Below, in pieces: positions 49,130 to 59,552 of a stretch of 64,000 nucleotides of DNA (the stretch's first letter is position 1; each line of letters opens with the position of its first letter). Source of the DNA: Diplonema japonicum (taxonomy: Eukaryota > Euglenozoa > Diplonemea > Diplonemida > Diplonemidae); the NCBI GenBank assembly GCA_964019335.1, contig OZ025653.1, positions 434,001 through 498,000 on the forward strand, given 5' to 3'. Position numbers and translations under genes: made by a program. The notes under the pieces are model-generated. The model did no database searches. It was not told the DNA's origin and saw only the letters and a list, made by a program, of their open reading frames with translations.

Positions 49130-51076
49130 CTATTCGTTCTTCAAGAGCAGATTGTGCCACGGCAGGCTCTGCATGATGCCCAGCTGCTCCACCTTAATCC
49201 ATGTCGCCCATGAGGACATCCCCTCATCCGAGGGGTTCAGCCCGCTGTACTTCAACCTTGCTGCGATATCGCTGCTGCAGGCATCGAAGGAGAGGGACAG
49301 GAGGGAAAAGCCCACAGAGGTAGTGAGTTCTCGCAGCTCGGGTAGGGAGTAGTACTGGGCCCTGGGGTGGAACAGCATGTCTCGGAACGAGGGTGCAGCA
49401 AAGTAACTGGATTGCGACTCAAGAACACGGCGAACGGCATGGCTAGGGGAGAGCTCCTTGATGTCAGCCCTCATGCTGCGGATTGCCTCCAAGTCCGGGG
49501 TGCGGTACTCCCCATACTTCGGGTACGTGTCACGAAGATACTTGATGCAGCCACGCACTTTCTCAGTGCTGCTGGCAGCGTACACTCCAAGAAGTAGCAC
49601 GCCGTTGGGACGTAACAATTTCTTCAGAGACCGTAAGGCCTTCTCAGGGTCGTCGCAGTGGTGCAGCACACCACAGCACTCCACCACATCAAAGAGCCCA
49701 TCGTCATCAGGGGTGCAATCCTCGATCGCTTTTTCTATCAGCTTGTACCTGTCATTGCTGTAAAGCTTCGAGAGGCGGTACTCAGCATAAGCCAAGTTCA
49801 CCCCCGACAAGTCGATGCCTGTCACGACGGAGTTCTTGTACTGATGCAACGCGATGGCCATCTGGTGCCCGCTGCCACAGCCTGCGATGAGCACCTTCTC
49901 TGTCTTCTCGCTCCAGTCTAATTTTTGCCCCATCTGCTTTGGGAGGTAGTCTCGCAGGTAGTGCTTGTAGGATGTGTAGGTAGGCAGCCCCTCCGACCCG
50001 ATGTTGAACCACACAGGAAAGGGGTTCGCATCGTAGAAGTTCTTCAGCAACATGTCAGAAGACGCCCCCCGCGTGTCGGCGGGGCGTAGCACGGTCGCCC
50101 GCTCCTTGAACTCTGCGACAAGGGACCGCATAAGGTCGCCCTTTGTGAACTTCTCAAAGGGGTCTGCGGTGGTGCATTCCAACGCTGCGAGCAGCTGGTA
50201 GTTCGGCGGGTCATGCATCAAGTACTTCGCAACCTCGAAGGGCGTGGCTTCAGGTACAGGCGGCGCGGGGGTAGGCTCTGCGAGACGGGGCATCACCCAA
50301 CCGGTGAGAAGGCCTTGGAACATGAAGGAAAAGACAGCAAGCCAGGCCTCCTCGCTCTCGACCTGCAACATCAGCTCCTCGCGTATGGCAATGAGGTCGT
50401 CTTCGAACTCGCCGAGCAGCACGTGGTGCATCATGAAGTCGCGGCAGAGGGTCTCCCCAACGGCACGCCACCGCCCGTCCCGGCCACGTTTTTTCATGAA
50501 GACCTCGTAGCCGCCATGTTTCCATGCTGCGACGGCATAGTGGGAGGAGGGGGACACGGCCATCCCCTCCAAGATGGGGAGATGGCTGTCACTGCGAACA
50601 CCAATCTTTGCGATTAAAGGAAGCAGCCACGACTTGACTTCAGCATCCAGTGGGTGGTAAAGAACCTGTGTGAGTGTCATAAGAGCGTTGTCCGTGTCAT
50701 CAAGGTTGAAGTAGCAGTCGGTCAGAGCACAGAGGATCTTGATGAGCTCCTTCCCTTGGTTGTTGCAGACTTGCGAGGCGGCTTTGAGGAAGTGGAGGGC
50801 CTGTTCCGTTCCCTGGCGTTCTTGTGCTTTGCCACCTGGGAGGTTGTTCCCGAACCTGACACATGGCAGGCACCACAACCCTGCAAGGTACAGCATGAAG
50901 TGCGGCGGCACACTAGCAGGCCCTTCTCCCGATGACAGAAACCTCACAACATCATCTCCTTTAACATTACACTCAGAACACGCAGCACGCAGTCTCGCCA
51001 CGTGGAACCACCTTAGCAGCGAGGGAGCGTAGCTGTACTGCAGCTGCTCGATTCGTTCGAATGCATCTAATGGCAT
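49130..51076 (-). CDS. TPR-like repeat protein fused to a class I SAM methyltransferase (bacterial type)
   Basis: 648 aa, ATG 51076 to TAG 49130. The N-terminal half is helical and TPR-like (ITDCYFNLDD-type pair followed by a degenerate repeat stack). A linker has YDANPFPVW, matching the 'Y-x-x-N-P-Y-P-R-W' motif that precedes the catalytic domain in a bacterial TPR-methyltransferase family. The methyltransferase begins KVLIAGCGSGHQMAIAL (motif I), then VVTGIDLSGVNLAYAEYRL, DGLFDVVECCGVLHHCDDP and RPNGVLLLGVYA. Known: these domains bind S-adenosylmethionine; the substrate of this family is not known to me. I infer acquisition from bacteria because this architecture is typical of marine alphaproteobacteria. 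No intron was seen, while neighbours have them. Confidence 0.87.
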   Translation of the reverse strand: MPLDAFERIEQLQYSYAPSLLRWFHVARLRAACSECNVKGDDVVRFLSSGEGPASVPPHFMLYLAGLWCLPCVRFGNNLPGGKAQERQGTEQALHFLKAASQVCNNQGKELIKILCALTDCYFNLDDTDNALMTLTQVLYHPLDAEVKSWLLPLIAKIGVRSDSHLPILEGMAVSPSSHYAVAAWKHGGYEVFMKKRGRDGRWRAVGETLCRDFMMHHVLLGEFEDDLIAIREELMLQVESEEAWLAVFSFMFQGLLTGWVMPRLAEPTPAPPVPEATPFEVAKYLMHDPPNYQLLAALECTTADPFEKFTKGDLMRSLVAEFKERATVLRPADTRGASSDMLLKNFYDANPFPVWFNIGSEGLPTYTSYKHYLRDYLPKQMGQKLDWSEKTEKVLIAGCGSGHQMAIALHQYKNSVVTGIDLSGVNLAYAEYRLSKLYSNDRYKLIEKAIEDCTPDDDGLFDVVECCGVLHHCDDPEKALRSLKKLLRPNGVLLLGVYAASSTEKVRGCIKYLRDTYPKYGEYRTPDLEAIRSMRADIKELSPSHAVRRVLESQSSYFAAPSFRDMLFHPRAQYYSLPELRELTTSVGFSLLSLSFDACSSDIAARLKYSGLNPSDEGMSSWATWIKVEQLGIMQSLPWHNLLLKNE

Positions 51077-51713
51077 GTTCTTCTTTTAATTGCCTAGAAT
51101 GGGTTGTCATTGAAGTGGTATGTGAGCTGAAACAAAAAAGTTCTTTTCTCCCCCCCCCCCTCTTGTTTCCTCTCTCTTTTTTATTTTTTATTTTCAGTAT
51201 CTTTTCTCACTTCATATCCTCGTTCGGTGGGTCCAAAAAAGAAAAAAAAAGAAAAAAAAAGTTAAAGAAAAAAAAAGAAGGCAAAGAGGAGAGTGTGGAT
51301 GGGTGGCCTACTTGCAGAAGGCCATACAAAGGGGATAGGTTCTTTTCTTTTGCCTCCTTCGGGACATTCACTGGCAACCATCAAGAGAAGTGAAAGGAGA
51401 AAAGCAGAAGTGGTGGGGGGGGGGGGGGGGGGGCTTTTCTCTTCTCCTTCTTCTTCTTCTTCTTTTTCTCCCCTCTTTTCTTTCGGTTCTTCAAAAAAAA
51501 AAACCGAGGGACAGCAACTGTTTTCTTTTTTTTTTTTATGAAGGTGGTCGACAGGCATGGCGGGCAGGCGGAGTGCTTAAAAAAAAAAATCGTTTAAAAA
51601 AAAAAAGCAATGATGAATCTAATCATTCTTCTTTTTTCATTTATCCCCTCCTCCGCGACAAAAAAAAGAGAGAAAAAAAACACTATAAAAAAAACCCTTT
51701 CCCATTTCCATCA
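51077..51713. other. Spacer
   Basis: G-tract near 51416-51433 and T/A runs. A minus-strand ATG frame near 51380 (MVASECPEGGKRKEPIPF followed by GTATGG) looks like a first exon, but I find no acceptor or second exon. Confidence 0.55.
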
Positions 51714-52448
51714 TCAATAATCTCCTTCTACTTCATATTCATCATTGATAATAACTTCAGCATCAGGGTTGGGCTGAACAGGTGCCCTGTAGGGCATGCT
51801 TGTCATGGCGGGTGCAAAAAGGGCAGCAAGGATGAACACGTAGAAGTTGAAACCGACGATCCCAAAGATGAATTCTGTCGCCTCCACGCCCCAGTTGTTG
51901 ACACGGTAGAGCGCAGCCCCAATGGCCGCGATCATGATGACGTTGAGCCCCCAGACAAATTTGAACCTAGATCCCACGTGGACCTGAGGGCCAGTCGTTG
52001 TAGATGACTGCAAAGGGAGAAAATTATTTTGTGGGTGAAAAAAAAAGGGGGGTGCTTCACCATACCACTTTGTGAATCATGATGGCTATCAGGTAGAACA
52101 ACCATATAATGTAAACCGCGATAAAAACGCTCACGAAAGCCAGGACACTGGGGTTGTCCATTGTGTTTTCCGGGCGGTTTGACATTTGAGACCTGACGAC
52201 CAACACGAGCTTTTTTTTTTTTTTTTTTTTTTCCCTCCCCCCTCCATACCCACAAGGGAACCAACAACGTCAGCTTCGGGACGTAAAATTCCTTCGTCGT
52301 TTTTCTCTTTGTTTGGGACATGTGGTCCGTCATCGACAGCACCGCCAACAGGTAGCCCAACAGAAATGTGTAACGCAGCGCATCATCCACGAACAACCAA
52401 AGCCCGAGGTTTACCCCGTCGGACCTTACCTTCAGGAAGCAGAACGGG

Positions 52449-52488
<40 letters not shown>

Positions 52489-53317
52489 ATATATCATACT
52501 GTTAAATCCAAGTAGAAGCACGAGGAGGATGAATGTCCATTTCTGCTCCAGCGCCCATGCATGCCACGGGTATTTCAATCGCCCGAAGGCGATCTGGTGG
52601 TAGAACATCGCGGACACAAGGGTGGCGATAACCAAGAAGAAGTACCTCATCAACAATTCGTTGAACAAAAAGTCAGGGTTTGTGGACACTGTCACCACGC
52701 TGATGGTCTCCATGGCTTTCTTGAGGAATGGGTTGCTGGAGTTTTTCTCAAGCTTGAAGTCCACGTCCGTGATGCTTGCAACATCTTTGTCGATGATGTA
52801 TGCTAGGTCGCTGGACATCCTGCAGTTTTCATCCACGCAGCTGTTTTTTTTTTTTTTTTTTACTTTAAATTCCCGTAACATACGAAATATCAGTCTCAAC
52901 AACAGTGGGGGAGGAGCCGCTGACGGTGATATCGTACGCTTTGAATTGTTTAAACACCGTGTCCATGTTCGTCAATTCATCGGCTTTCGCCTCCAGTTTG
53001 ATCCTGAACTGGACAGGTAGCGCATCTTTATCAGCCGAGAAAGATGCCGTGGCACGAACGCACTCTACCGAAATGGCCGTATCAAAGGGCAGACCACTTT
53101 CTCCCAGTGCTACAGCTTGTCTCTGTGCCGGGTCTTCGCATTCGGCTACAATTGTTGTGTTGCTCTCCGGGTTGTGCATTGGCTTCTTGATCAACTGCCA
53201 CACGACGATCAGTATTAGGAATGACACGAAAAACCCGAGGGACAACTTGGCTGCATCTTTTTTCTCTATTTCCTCGAGTCTGAACTTTGGCCTCCTATGG
53301 GCTGAGGGCAGGTCCAT
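51714..53317 (-). CDS. TMEM181/Wntless-like (GOST-type) multi-span membrane protein
   Basis: Five exons: 52884-53317, 52500-52840, 52250-52449, 52066-52209 and 51714-52007; introns 43, 50, 40 and 58 nt, all with GTATG donors. The second and third end in A-runs then AG. Total 470 aa. One membrane span (LGFFVSFLILIVVWQLI) is followed by a lumenal domain of about 150 residues with a Cys pair, then seven spans. The spliced join ALEQKWTFILLVLLLGFN-NPF matches the conserved second-span region of Wntless/TMEM181. Known: GOST proteins are trafficking receptors or chaperones of the secretory pathway. Inferred: Golgi or plasma-membrane cargo receptor. The cytosolic tail is acidic (NDEYEVEGDY). Confidence 0.85.
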
Positions 53318-53469
53318 GGTTATGAGTTCAATTTTTTTTTGTCCTTACCTTTTTTTTTTTTTTTTTTTTTTTTTTTTCCCCCGGTGGATAAAAAAAGAAA
53401 AAAAAAAAAAAAACGATACAATAAAAAAAAAAAAAGAGAGGGAGACAGAGTTCTTTTTTTTTTTTTTCT
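53318..53469. other. Spacer, T/A tracts
   Basis: Homopolymers only. Confidence 0.6.
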
Positions 53470-53612
53470 CTTACAAAAATACTGTCGAGACTATAAAAAC
53501 TATAAAAAAAGAAAAAAAAATCGATGTCACAAGCAAACTCTGCGTGAGAGCGAGCAGGCCTTCGAAGCAGGAGGGGTTCTTGTTTGTACGGGTGTCTCTC
53601 AGTTTCGGACAT
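53470..53612 (-). CDS. Possible small spliced ORF
   Basis: ATG 53612 begins MSETERHPYKQEPLLLRRP, with codon bias like that of real exons, then runs into T-runs where a GTGAC donor and a TATAG acceptor would give a short ending (about 33 aa). An acceptor-like GGACAG lies 14 nt upstream of the ATG. It may be a small gene or chance. Confidence 0.25.
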
Positions 53613-53750
53613 ATCTCGCGACTGCTGTCCTATTCAACGAGAGGCAAAACCAAAAGTTTTTTTTTCTCCCGCGAGTTTTCGTCGGGGTCAGTTTTCTTCC
53701 TTTATTTTTTTTTTTTTAATTATTTGTGGTTCTCAAGGTATCAGTTTTTT

Positions 53751-53782
<32 letters not shown>

Positions 53783-54272
53783 TTTTTTTTTTCAAGCGCC
53801 ACAAACAATGGGGGGAAGAAAGAAACTGAGGTGTTACAAAATTAGAGGGGTTTTTCTTTTTTTTTATATTGTGGTTGTGTGTTGCCACTCTTTCTCTATC
53901 TAGCCACAGCATTTTTATTGATTCAGAGGATTGAGATCTAATCCCAGTCGTACGTCCCCCCACTCCTCCCCCTTCTTTCCCCTTCTTATTTTCTATTGTA
54001 TCTGAAAAGAATTTTGAGAACGGAAAAGAAAGGAAGAAGAAATATAAAAAAAAAAAAAAAATGGGGGTTCGCCTTAAACTCTTTTGTTCTCACTTTTTTT
54101 TTCCCTGCTGGATCGAATTAAAAAAAAAGAAAAAAAAAAAGGAGTTCGTTTTCCCTGATCTGGGGTCCTTTTTTTTTTTTTCTTTTCCACTTTACCTATA
54201 AAATCACCTGGGGGAGGGAAGAATTAACAAAGTTCATTCTCTCTCTCTTTTTTTTTTTTTTTTTTTTCTTCT
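53613..54272. other. Spacer
   Basis: T-tract of about 30 nt near 53764-53792. A CCCTGATCTGGGG word at 54155 resembles 30785-30797, at the tail of the older LINE fragment. No gene is supported. Confidence 0.6.
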
Positions 54273-55055
54273 TCAGAGGTTCACGACCAGTCTGGGGAAT
54301 GCCTTGAAGAATTTGTTTTTTATGTTCAAAATGAGCCAGATCATGTTTAGCAGGGACAACAATAAGGTGGCAAGACGGCACCGAACAGGCATGAGTCCCC
54401 ATGCGTTCGATACCGATGGTGGGGTGTCGGGATCTTGAATAGCCGAAAAGCTCTTAAGAAGCACGAGAAGCCCCACCTGCCTGAGGCCGATAAACAATGA
54501 AAGGAAGGAAACAAGGGTCGCACGATAAATTTTCGATGTAGGAGGATACGCTATCTTGTCAAGACCCCACAAGATATGTTGGAAAATTGTTGAAAGATTT
54601 GCAACGAGGATCCAAGCAGATACCCAATCCGTATTCTTTGTCACCCTTGCTTCCCTCCATTTCAGGTAGGACACCATAGACATCATGGGCACCAAGTGAT
54701 GCAGCTGAAACCCCACCAACAGCAACGATGTGCCCTTTTTATGCCGGCTGCTGATCATATCAATGACAGAGTCGTACATGTAGTAACCAGATTCCCAGCC
54801 TGTCATTTTCGTCAGTGTTTTATTTTTATTCTCCCTGTAGCCTTCTGCGTCCATTTTTTCAATTTCCTGAGCGCTTCGGTACCCGTAGTAACCGCTGGCT
54901 ACTGAATGCACGCATTGCATCGTTTTTGCCGCCCACTTGTGTCGTTCCACATGGCTTGTCATTCCATTTGCTTTCAGTATCAAATCGCCTGCCTTGTACA
55001 CCGCCGTACCCACTGCTATACTCTTCATTGTCTCGCCTCTCCATGTCGCGTCCAT
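54273..55055 (-). CDS. TLC-domain (TRAM-LAG1-CLN8) membrane protein
   Basis: 260 aa, ATG 55055 to TGA 54273. Several hydrophobic spans carry the TLC pattern: HKWAAKTMQCVHSVASGYYG, then GWESGYYMYDSVIDMI, then GFQLHHLVPMMSMVSYL with the family's His pair, followed by two or three more spans (LVANLSTIFQHILWGLD, SFLSLFIGLRQVGLLVLL) and LLSLLNMIWLILNI. It resembles TLCD-type rather than ceramide synthase, since the LAG motif HDx2DxxxE is absent. Known: TLC proteins bind or make lipids, or affect membrane fluidity in the ER. No intron was seen. Confidence 0.85.
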   Translation of the reverse strand: MDATWRGETMKSIAVGTAVYKAGDLILKANGMTSHVERHKWAAKTMQCVHSVASGYYGYRSAQEIEKMDAEGYRENKNKTLTKMTGWESGYYMYDSVIDMISSRHKKGTSLLLVGFQLHHLVPMMSMVSYLKWREARVTKNTDWVSAWILVANLSTIFQHILWGLDKIAYPPTSKIYRATLVSFLSLFIGLRQVGLLVLLKSFSAIQDPDTPPSVSNAWGLMPVRCRLATLLLSLLNMIWLILNIKNKFFKAFPRLVVNL

Positions 55056-55459
55056 GGCGGAACAGAAGTCCCTTTGCCCTGCCCTGTGGGTACTATTTTT
55101 TGAAAAGAACAGGAACGGGGGGGGGGGGGGGGGGGGAGAAAATCAAAAAAACTGTACTGAGAAACTTTGAACTTTTAAATGGAAAGGGTTGTTGACAGCC
55201 TTCCTCAAGGGGCATGTCGTAGAGGATAGCAAGGGATGCTTAGAAAAGCCTCCCATGAAGAACAAACAAAAAAAAACTATTCCTTTAAGGTATGCGTTTT
55301 TGCGCTCACCGGCCAAAAAAAAAAAGAGACTATTTAAGGATGCTTGCAGTATGTGGCAGGGCGCCCTGCTCAAGCATAGTCTACTTGATTACAGGGCGCG
55401 CCTCGGCCTAGCTGTAGCTTCTTCTGCGTTCCGCGTCGTGTCCTTAATGCGTGCGGTGT
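55056..55459. other. Spacer with two shared words
   Basis: G-tract 55116-55136. TTTGCGCTCACCGGCC at 55299 and the 21-bp word ending AGCTGTAGCTTC at 55401 both also occur near 17.5-17.9 kb, but in the opposite order. Confidence 0.65.
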
Positions 55460-58400
55460 TCAACTCAACCCCAGCCAGGGAGCCCCTGGTAACCAAGATT
55501 CTGAACCCGTTACAGTTTGCTGCCTGTTCGTCACCCTGAGCACCTGCAATACGTTCTGGGCGCTACCGGTGCAACAGCGAACAACACATCTGATGTACTT
55601 CTTTATATTTCCATATTTCTGTGTTCCCCACCCAAGAAAAGCTTCATTTCTTAAAAGGAGGTGTTGCCGGCCGTTGCTTGTATGTTGCGGAGCATATGGG
55701 TGATGGCCTAAAGTGTTGTCCTCCCCCCCCCCCCCCCCCCTGTTCCATACCTCCATTGCGTTCTCAGGTGGTTTCGCCTGCCGCCATGTCCGCCAGGGCG
55801 CGGGGGGTACAGGGGGTTTAGGAACGGGTGATTCCTTGGGAAGCCCCCGAGATGCACCATTTCGCTTCAATTTGTAAACTGGTTTTCCTCGCTTTTTCTT
55901 TACACTTGTAGGCCTTCTCGGGTAGTATCGAAGCGAGTCGGGGAATTCATCCTCCAAAGGAGGCCACGGCCGGTCTTCAAGAGCACACCTATTGTGCACT
56001 ACACGGGGTGGTTCCATTGCCATCTTCGCCTTCATCAAATGCTTGGCTTTGAACGTTGTCACCGGCCCAGTCTGAGACTGCACAGGAGGGGCTTCAACGA
56101 CCTGCCACTCGCTTAATGGACGCTTCCGTGCAATGTGTGCATAGAGGCAGATGCTGTTGAAGCTTTGATAGAATTGTTTGAGGGACTTGTCTGAGATGGT
56201 CTGCGAGAGCTTCGACGTTTTGATCCAGCTGCGCACCCAGCTGAGCACCTTGAGGCACAGCTGGTCCGCAGCGTTGATATATCTCAACAGATAGCTCTCC
56301 TCTTGCTGTGTGGTAGAGAATGCTGCAGGTGGGTATGGCTTCTCCGGGAGGTTAGCAGGAAGGCTGAACCCTTCGAGACAAGCTCCTGTGCGGTTCAAGC
56401 TTCCCAATGCCTCACGCTGCGCAGCTGCCTCGTTTCGCAGCAAAGTCATGGTCTCCTCTGCGATGACACGCTCTCGGATATCGTGCGAGACGTGGTTGGG
56501 CCGTGGCGACACAGGGTCGCACACCTGCACGGGGAAGCTCGCAACACCTCCGTCCTGAAACACAATGCGTGTGCCCCCTGCACCTATACACACCACCTCG
56601 CCAATACAGCCCACGTACCGTACCCGCCTCTCCTTCCCTTCGACTGTGTCCTTGCACAGGTCTCCAACCGTCTCAGGAGCTAGTCTAATACACACGCAGT
56701 CTCCGTGGACGGAAGGGGTGTTCACATTATGTCTTATGCCACTTCTGCTGCTCAGCAGCGCGATCAGCGACATCCTCTCACTGACGTCATCGATCTTCGG
56801 TAGGGACAGACTCGACGGGAGATTCGTATCTGCACGCCAGCCGTTCGCCACCCACCACTTGATACCAGCCACAGGCGATGCACGGTTCGAGTATGGACTC
56901 GGTGGTGGCGTGGGCGGCCGTGACGATGCACCCACAATGCTAATAGCAGCCACCTGGTGCCATGTTCCTGTTACAGGAATTGCACAGACAGACGAGACCC
57001 AACCCTTCATCCTGTGCGGCCCACCGCCGTAGGACATCGTGTCACTCCGCAACCACCCTTTGCCTGCCTCCATCTCCTCGGAGGTCATTGACACCAGCCA
57101 GTACTTCTTCTGCAGTGATATTCTCATGTTCCCGTTGCCCCACACAGGACCTTCTGTAAACCCAAGAAACGTGTACGTGCCTGCAAAAGGCGTGTTGACG
57201 CCTGCTGCAGACACGATCAGTGCATCGGGTACATCAGTTGTGTCCACTACAGGTTGGGGGGCCTTCTTCTTCGTGGTGGACTCGTCGTCTGCCTGGCACA
57301 CAGCAAGCAAGGCCTTTAGGTCCTTTGTGCCTTTCAGGATCGTGAATATATCCGTGAACGTCTTCTCCGACCACACAGCAACAGGAGTGTATACTACCTT
57401 CTTGCGTGTTGAGCTTGCAACCGCCTCCCGCTCTGCGTCGTTAAGATTGCACAGCGCACACCGTGCCTCGTACTCTGTCTTCAGAACGCCCTCCCTGCGG
57501 ACAACATCCCTTGCAACCCCACGGGCAGCCTCGATTTTGCTGTCCCAATGCTCTCCATCACGAGACAGCACTGCAGCCTTCTGCAATTCTTCCAGCTCCG
57601 GCAATGTCCGTCCTGCGGCCATTTTGCTTTCTGCAAGCTTCCGTGTCTCCTTCTTCATCCATAGTTCTACTTGTCTAAGCAACCTTTGCTTGAACGTGGC
57701 ATACATGTAAAGCTCCCGTTGTTCTCTCTCAGGCTTCGCAACCACCTGCAAGCAGAAATTCCGTGCGGCCGCTTGCTCCTTCATCTTGTGCATTGCCTCT
57801 AATCCCCGTTGCGCTACTTTGTCGGCTGTTCGTTCGAGCTGCTGCAGCTGCTCCATCAAGACGGTTCTGTCGTTGAGGGAGGTGTGGTACGTACCTTCCG
57901 TCGACTCGTGCTGTTCAAGGGTCAGCTCCAGCTGTTCTAGTAGCGACATCTTCTGCTGGATGTTGGTGATGGTGCCCTCCTGCATGGTATTCAGTTCCTC
58001 CCGGATGGCTTTGACTTTCTGTTCGTGTTGTCTCTCGAGCTCCCGCACCTTGAGGCTAGCTTCCTTGACGGAGCCACGCAGAGCTTGTTCCTGCACCATC
58101 CGGCTGCGTTCTGCACGAAAGCGGTCTTTCTCTGTGCTGATGACCTTGTTGAGGGGCGTGGCGGAGAAGGAAGCAGTCTTCAAGGCCCTTTTCTTCTTCT
58201 CCTCCTCCTCTTTCTTCCTAGCATAGTACCCTCGGACGAGGGAGTCCTCTTCTTGTGTCAGCGTGTGCTCGGTGATTTTCTCATCGAGGTTTTGTATAAT
58301 GTTTACATGTGTTGTGGTGAAGATCTTGAGGGTTTGGTTGAGCTCGAGAAGCATGGTTTCGATCTCTTCAGGCCGGTGTTGCTGCTCGCTTTCCAGCCTC

Positions 58401-59020
58401 GCCTCTACCAGGGCGACGCAACGGCTCTTCTCCAAACGGATAATCTTCTTGTCGAACTTCTTCCGTTTTTCATTGTACAACTTCGCCTGTTCGTGCCGAG
58501 CCTTCAGGAATTCATGTAAATACTCTTTCTTCTCAATGGCTTTTTCTTGAAGATCTCTTTCTTCTGTCTCGGTGTACGGCTGGTTCGTGGGGACAGACAC
58601 CCTTCGCGCACCTGCGGAAGGGGTATATTGTAGTGAGATGTCTTCATGCAAGCTCGCTTCTTTTTTCAAAGCATTAATCCCTCTTAGAATTCTGAGGTCG
58701 TCAGGCGACAAGGCTGCGGATTGCAGTCTTTCTGCGAACGATTCCTGGATATCCGCGAGCATTTCTTGTTTATCCTGAATCTCCACAACCAGCTTTTCCT
58801 TCTCCTCCAAGATCACGAGCCGCTCTCCTGGTGGCTTTGTCTCGGACAGCCTCACGGAAATAGTGTCAAGTTTTTTTCGCATTTCTTTTATCTCCGTCAT
58901 CACCTCTTTCATTTTCACGTCTCGCTCCGTCTTCAATCTTCCTATCTCTTCCACTGACTGGAGAACTCTCTTTAACTCATAGTCATCAGCAACAGGGATC
59001 GACGCTTTACGGCCGTTCAT
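55460..59020 (-). CDS. Large coiled-coil protein with a W/G-rich repeat-like domain
   Basis: The open frame is 1186 aa, ATG 59020. Residues 1-560 are mostly coiled coil (LKRVLQSVEEIGRLKTERD, ERQHEQKVKAIREELNTMQ). Near 595-680 lies GTYTFLGFTEGPVWGNGN ... KKYWLVSMTSEEM ... GKGWLRSDTMSYGG, resembling a W/G/Y module widespread in protist proteins (G-x-Y ... G-x-P-x-W ... W ... G-x-x-x-S). The C-terminal third is basic. After residue 1090 the frame passes GTATGGAAC and a G-tract at 55735-55750, which I read as a probable intron donor. The last exon is uncertain; an in-frame acceptor at 55619 (AACACAG) would remove 132 nt. Inferred: cytoskeletal or flagellar structural protein. No precise family. 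Confidence 0.78.
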   Translation of the reverse strand: MNGRKASIPVADDYELKRVLQSVEEIGRLKTERDVKMKEVMTEIKEMRKKLDTISVRLSETKPPGERLVILEEKEKLVVEIQDKQEMLADIQESFAERLQSAALSPDDLRILRGINALKKEASLHEDISLQYTPSAGARRVSVPTNQPYTETEERDLQEKAIEKKEYLHEFLKARHEQAKLYNEKRKKFDKKIIRLEKSRCVALVEARLESEQQHRPEEIETMLLELNQTLKIFTTTHVNIIQNLDEKITEHTLTQEEDSLVRGYYARKKEEEEKKKRALKTASFSATPLNKVISTEKDRFRAERSRMVQEQALRGSVKEASLKVRELERQHEQKVKAIREELNTMQEGTITNIQQKMSLLEQLELTLEQHESTEGTYHTSLNDRTVLMEQLQQLERTADKVAQRGLEAMHKMKEQAAARNFCLQVVAKPEREQRELYMYATFKQRLLRQVELWMKKETRKLAESKMAAGRTLPELEELQKAAVLSRDGEHWDSKIEAARGVARDVVRREGVLKTEYEARCALCNLNDAEREAVASSTRKKVVYTPVAVWSEKTFTDIFTILKGTKDLKALLAVCQADDESTTKKKAPQPVVDTTDVPDALIVSAAGVNTPFAGTYTFLGFTEGPVWGNGNMRISLQKKYWLVSMTSEEMEAGKGWLRSDTMSYGGGPHRMKGWVSSVCAIPVTGTWHQVAAISIVGASSRPPTPPPSPYSNRASPVAGIKWWVANGWRADTNLPSSLSLPKIDDVSERMSLIALLSSRSGIRHNVNTPSVHGDCVCIRLAPETVGDLCKDTVEGKERRVRYVGCIGEVVCIGAGGTRIVFQDGGVASFPVQVCDPVSPRPNHVSHDIRERVIAEETMTLLRNEAAAQREALGSLNRTGACLEGFSLPANLPEKPYPPAAFSTTQQEESYLLRYINAADQLCLKVLSWVRSWIKTSKLSQTISDKSLKQFYQSFNSICLYAHIARKRPLSEWQVVEAPPVQSQTGPVTTFKAKHLMKAKMAMEPPRVVHNRCALEDRPWPPLEDEFPDSLRYYPRRPTSVKKKRGKPVYKLKRNGASRGLPKESPVPKPPVPPAPWRTWRQAKPPENAMEVWNRGGGGGEDNTLGHHPYAPQHTSNGRQHLLLRNEAFLGWGTQKYGNIKKYIRCVVRCCTGSAQNVLQVLRVTNRQQTVTGSESWLPGAPWLGLS

Positions 59021-59198
59021 ATAAGGAAAATATTACTTTTTCCCGTTCTGAGGAAACTTTCGGGTAGAGGAGACGGGAATAAAAAAGAGGGGGGGGAAAA
59101 AAAACACGTAGCAATAAGAAGGGAAGAGGAAGGAGAAAGGGGGGAAAAGGGGGGAGAAAAAAAAAGCAGATGGGGGGGGGAGGGGGAGAGGGATACAT
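59021..59198. other. Spacer
   Basis: A/G runs. No gene is supported. Confidence 0.6.
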
Positions 59199-59279
59199 GG
59201 GTAGCAAAGAAGGTTTGTGCGTGGCGATATTGCAGGGTAAAATAAATAAAAAACTTAGACTTTCTTCTTCTTTTTTTTT

Positions 59280-59552
59280 CTCCTCTTTTTTTTTTTTTTT
59301 TTTTTTTTGGGGCGTAGAGGGCGGTATGGAAAAGAGCAGTGTCTCCAGAGCCCAATTTTGTATAAAAGTTTTTATGTGTGTCACTGTATCGAATGCGAGA
59401 AAAAAAAGAAAAAAAGAAAGAACAAGATACACCATACATCTACTGTTATCCTTGAATCTCCACACCTTCTCAAAATCCAATGCACCCTCCCCCCTCCACA
59501 CCCTCTTCCTCCCGTTTTTTTTTTTAAAAAAAAGAAAGCCATACGTTCATCA
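59280..59552 (-). CDS. Possible small spliced gene with two GTATGG introns
   Basis: ATG 59552 reads MN, then GTATGGC opens a 42-nt candidate intron. The next piece reads RVWRGEGALDFEKVWRFK, and a second GTATGG opens an intron that is T-rich and ends GATACAG. The following exon reads LTHIKTFIQNWALETLLF before an A-tract obscures the end. Two donors of the local consensus and a T-rich acceptor support it. The 3' end is not found. Confidence 0.35.

Noticed and set aside
59007-59501. 164-codon minus-strand frame with one hydrophobic stretch
   Set aside because: The hydrophobic stretch is a T-rich intron (GTATGG to GATACAG); I prefer the spliced small-gene reading.
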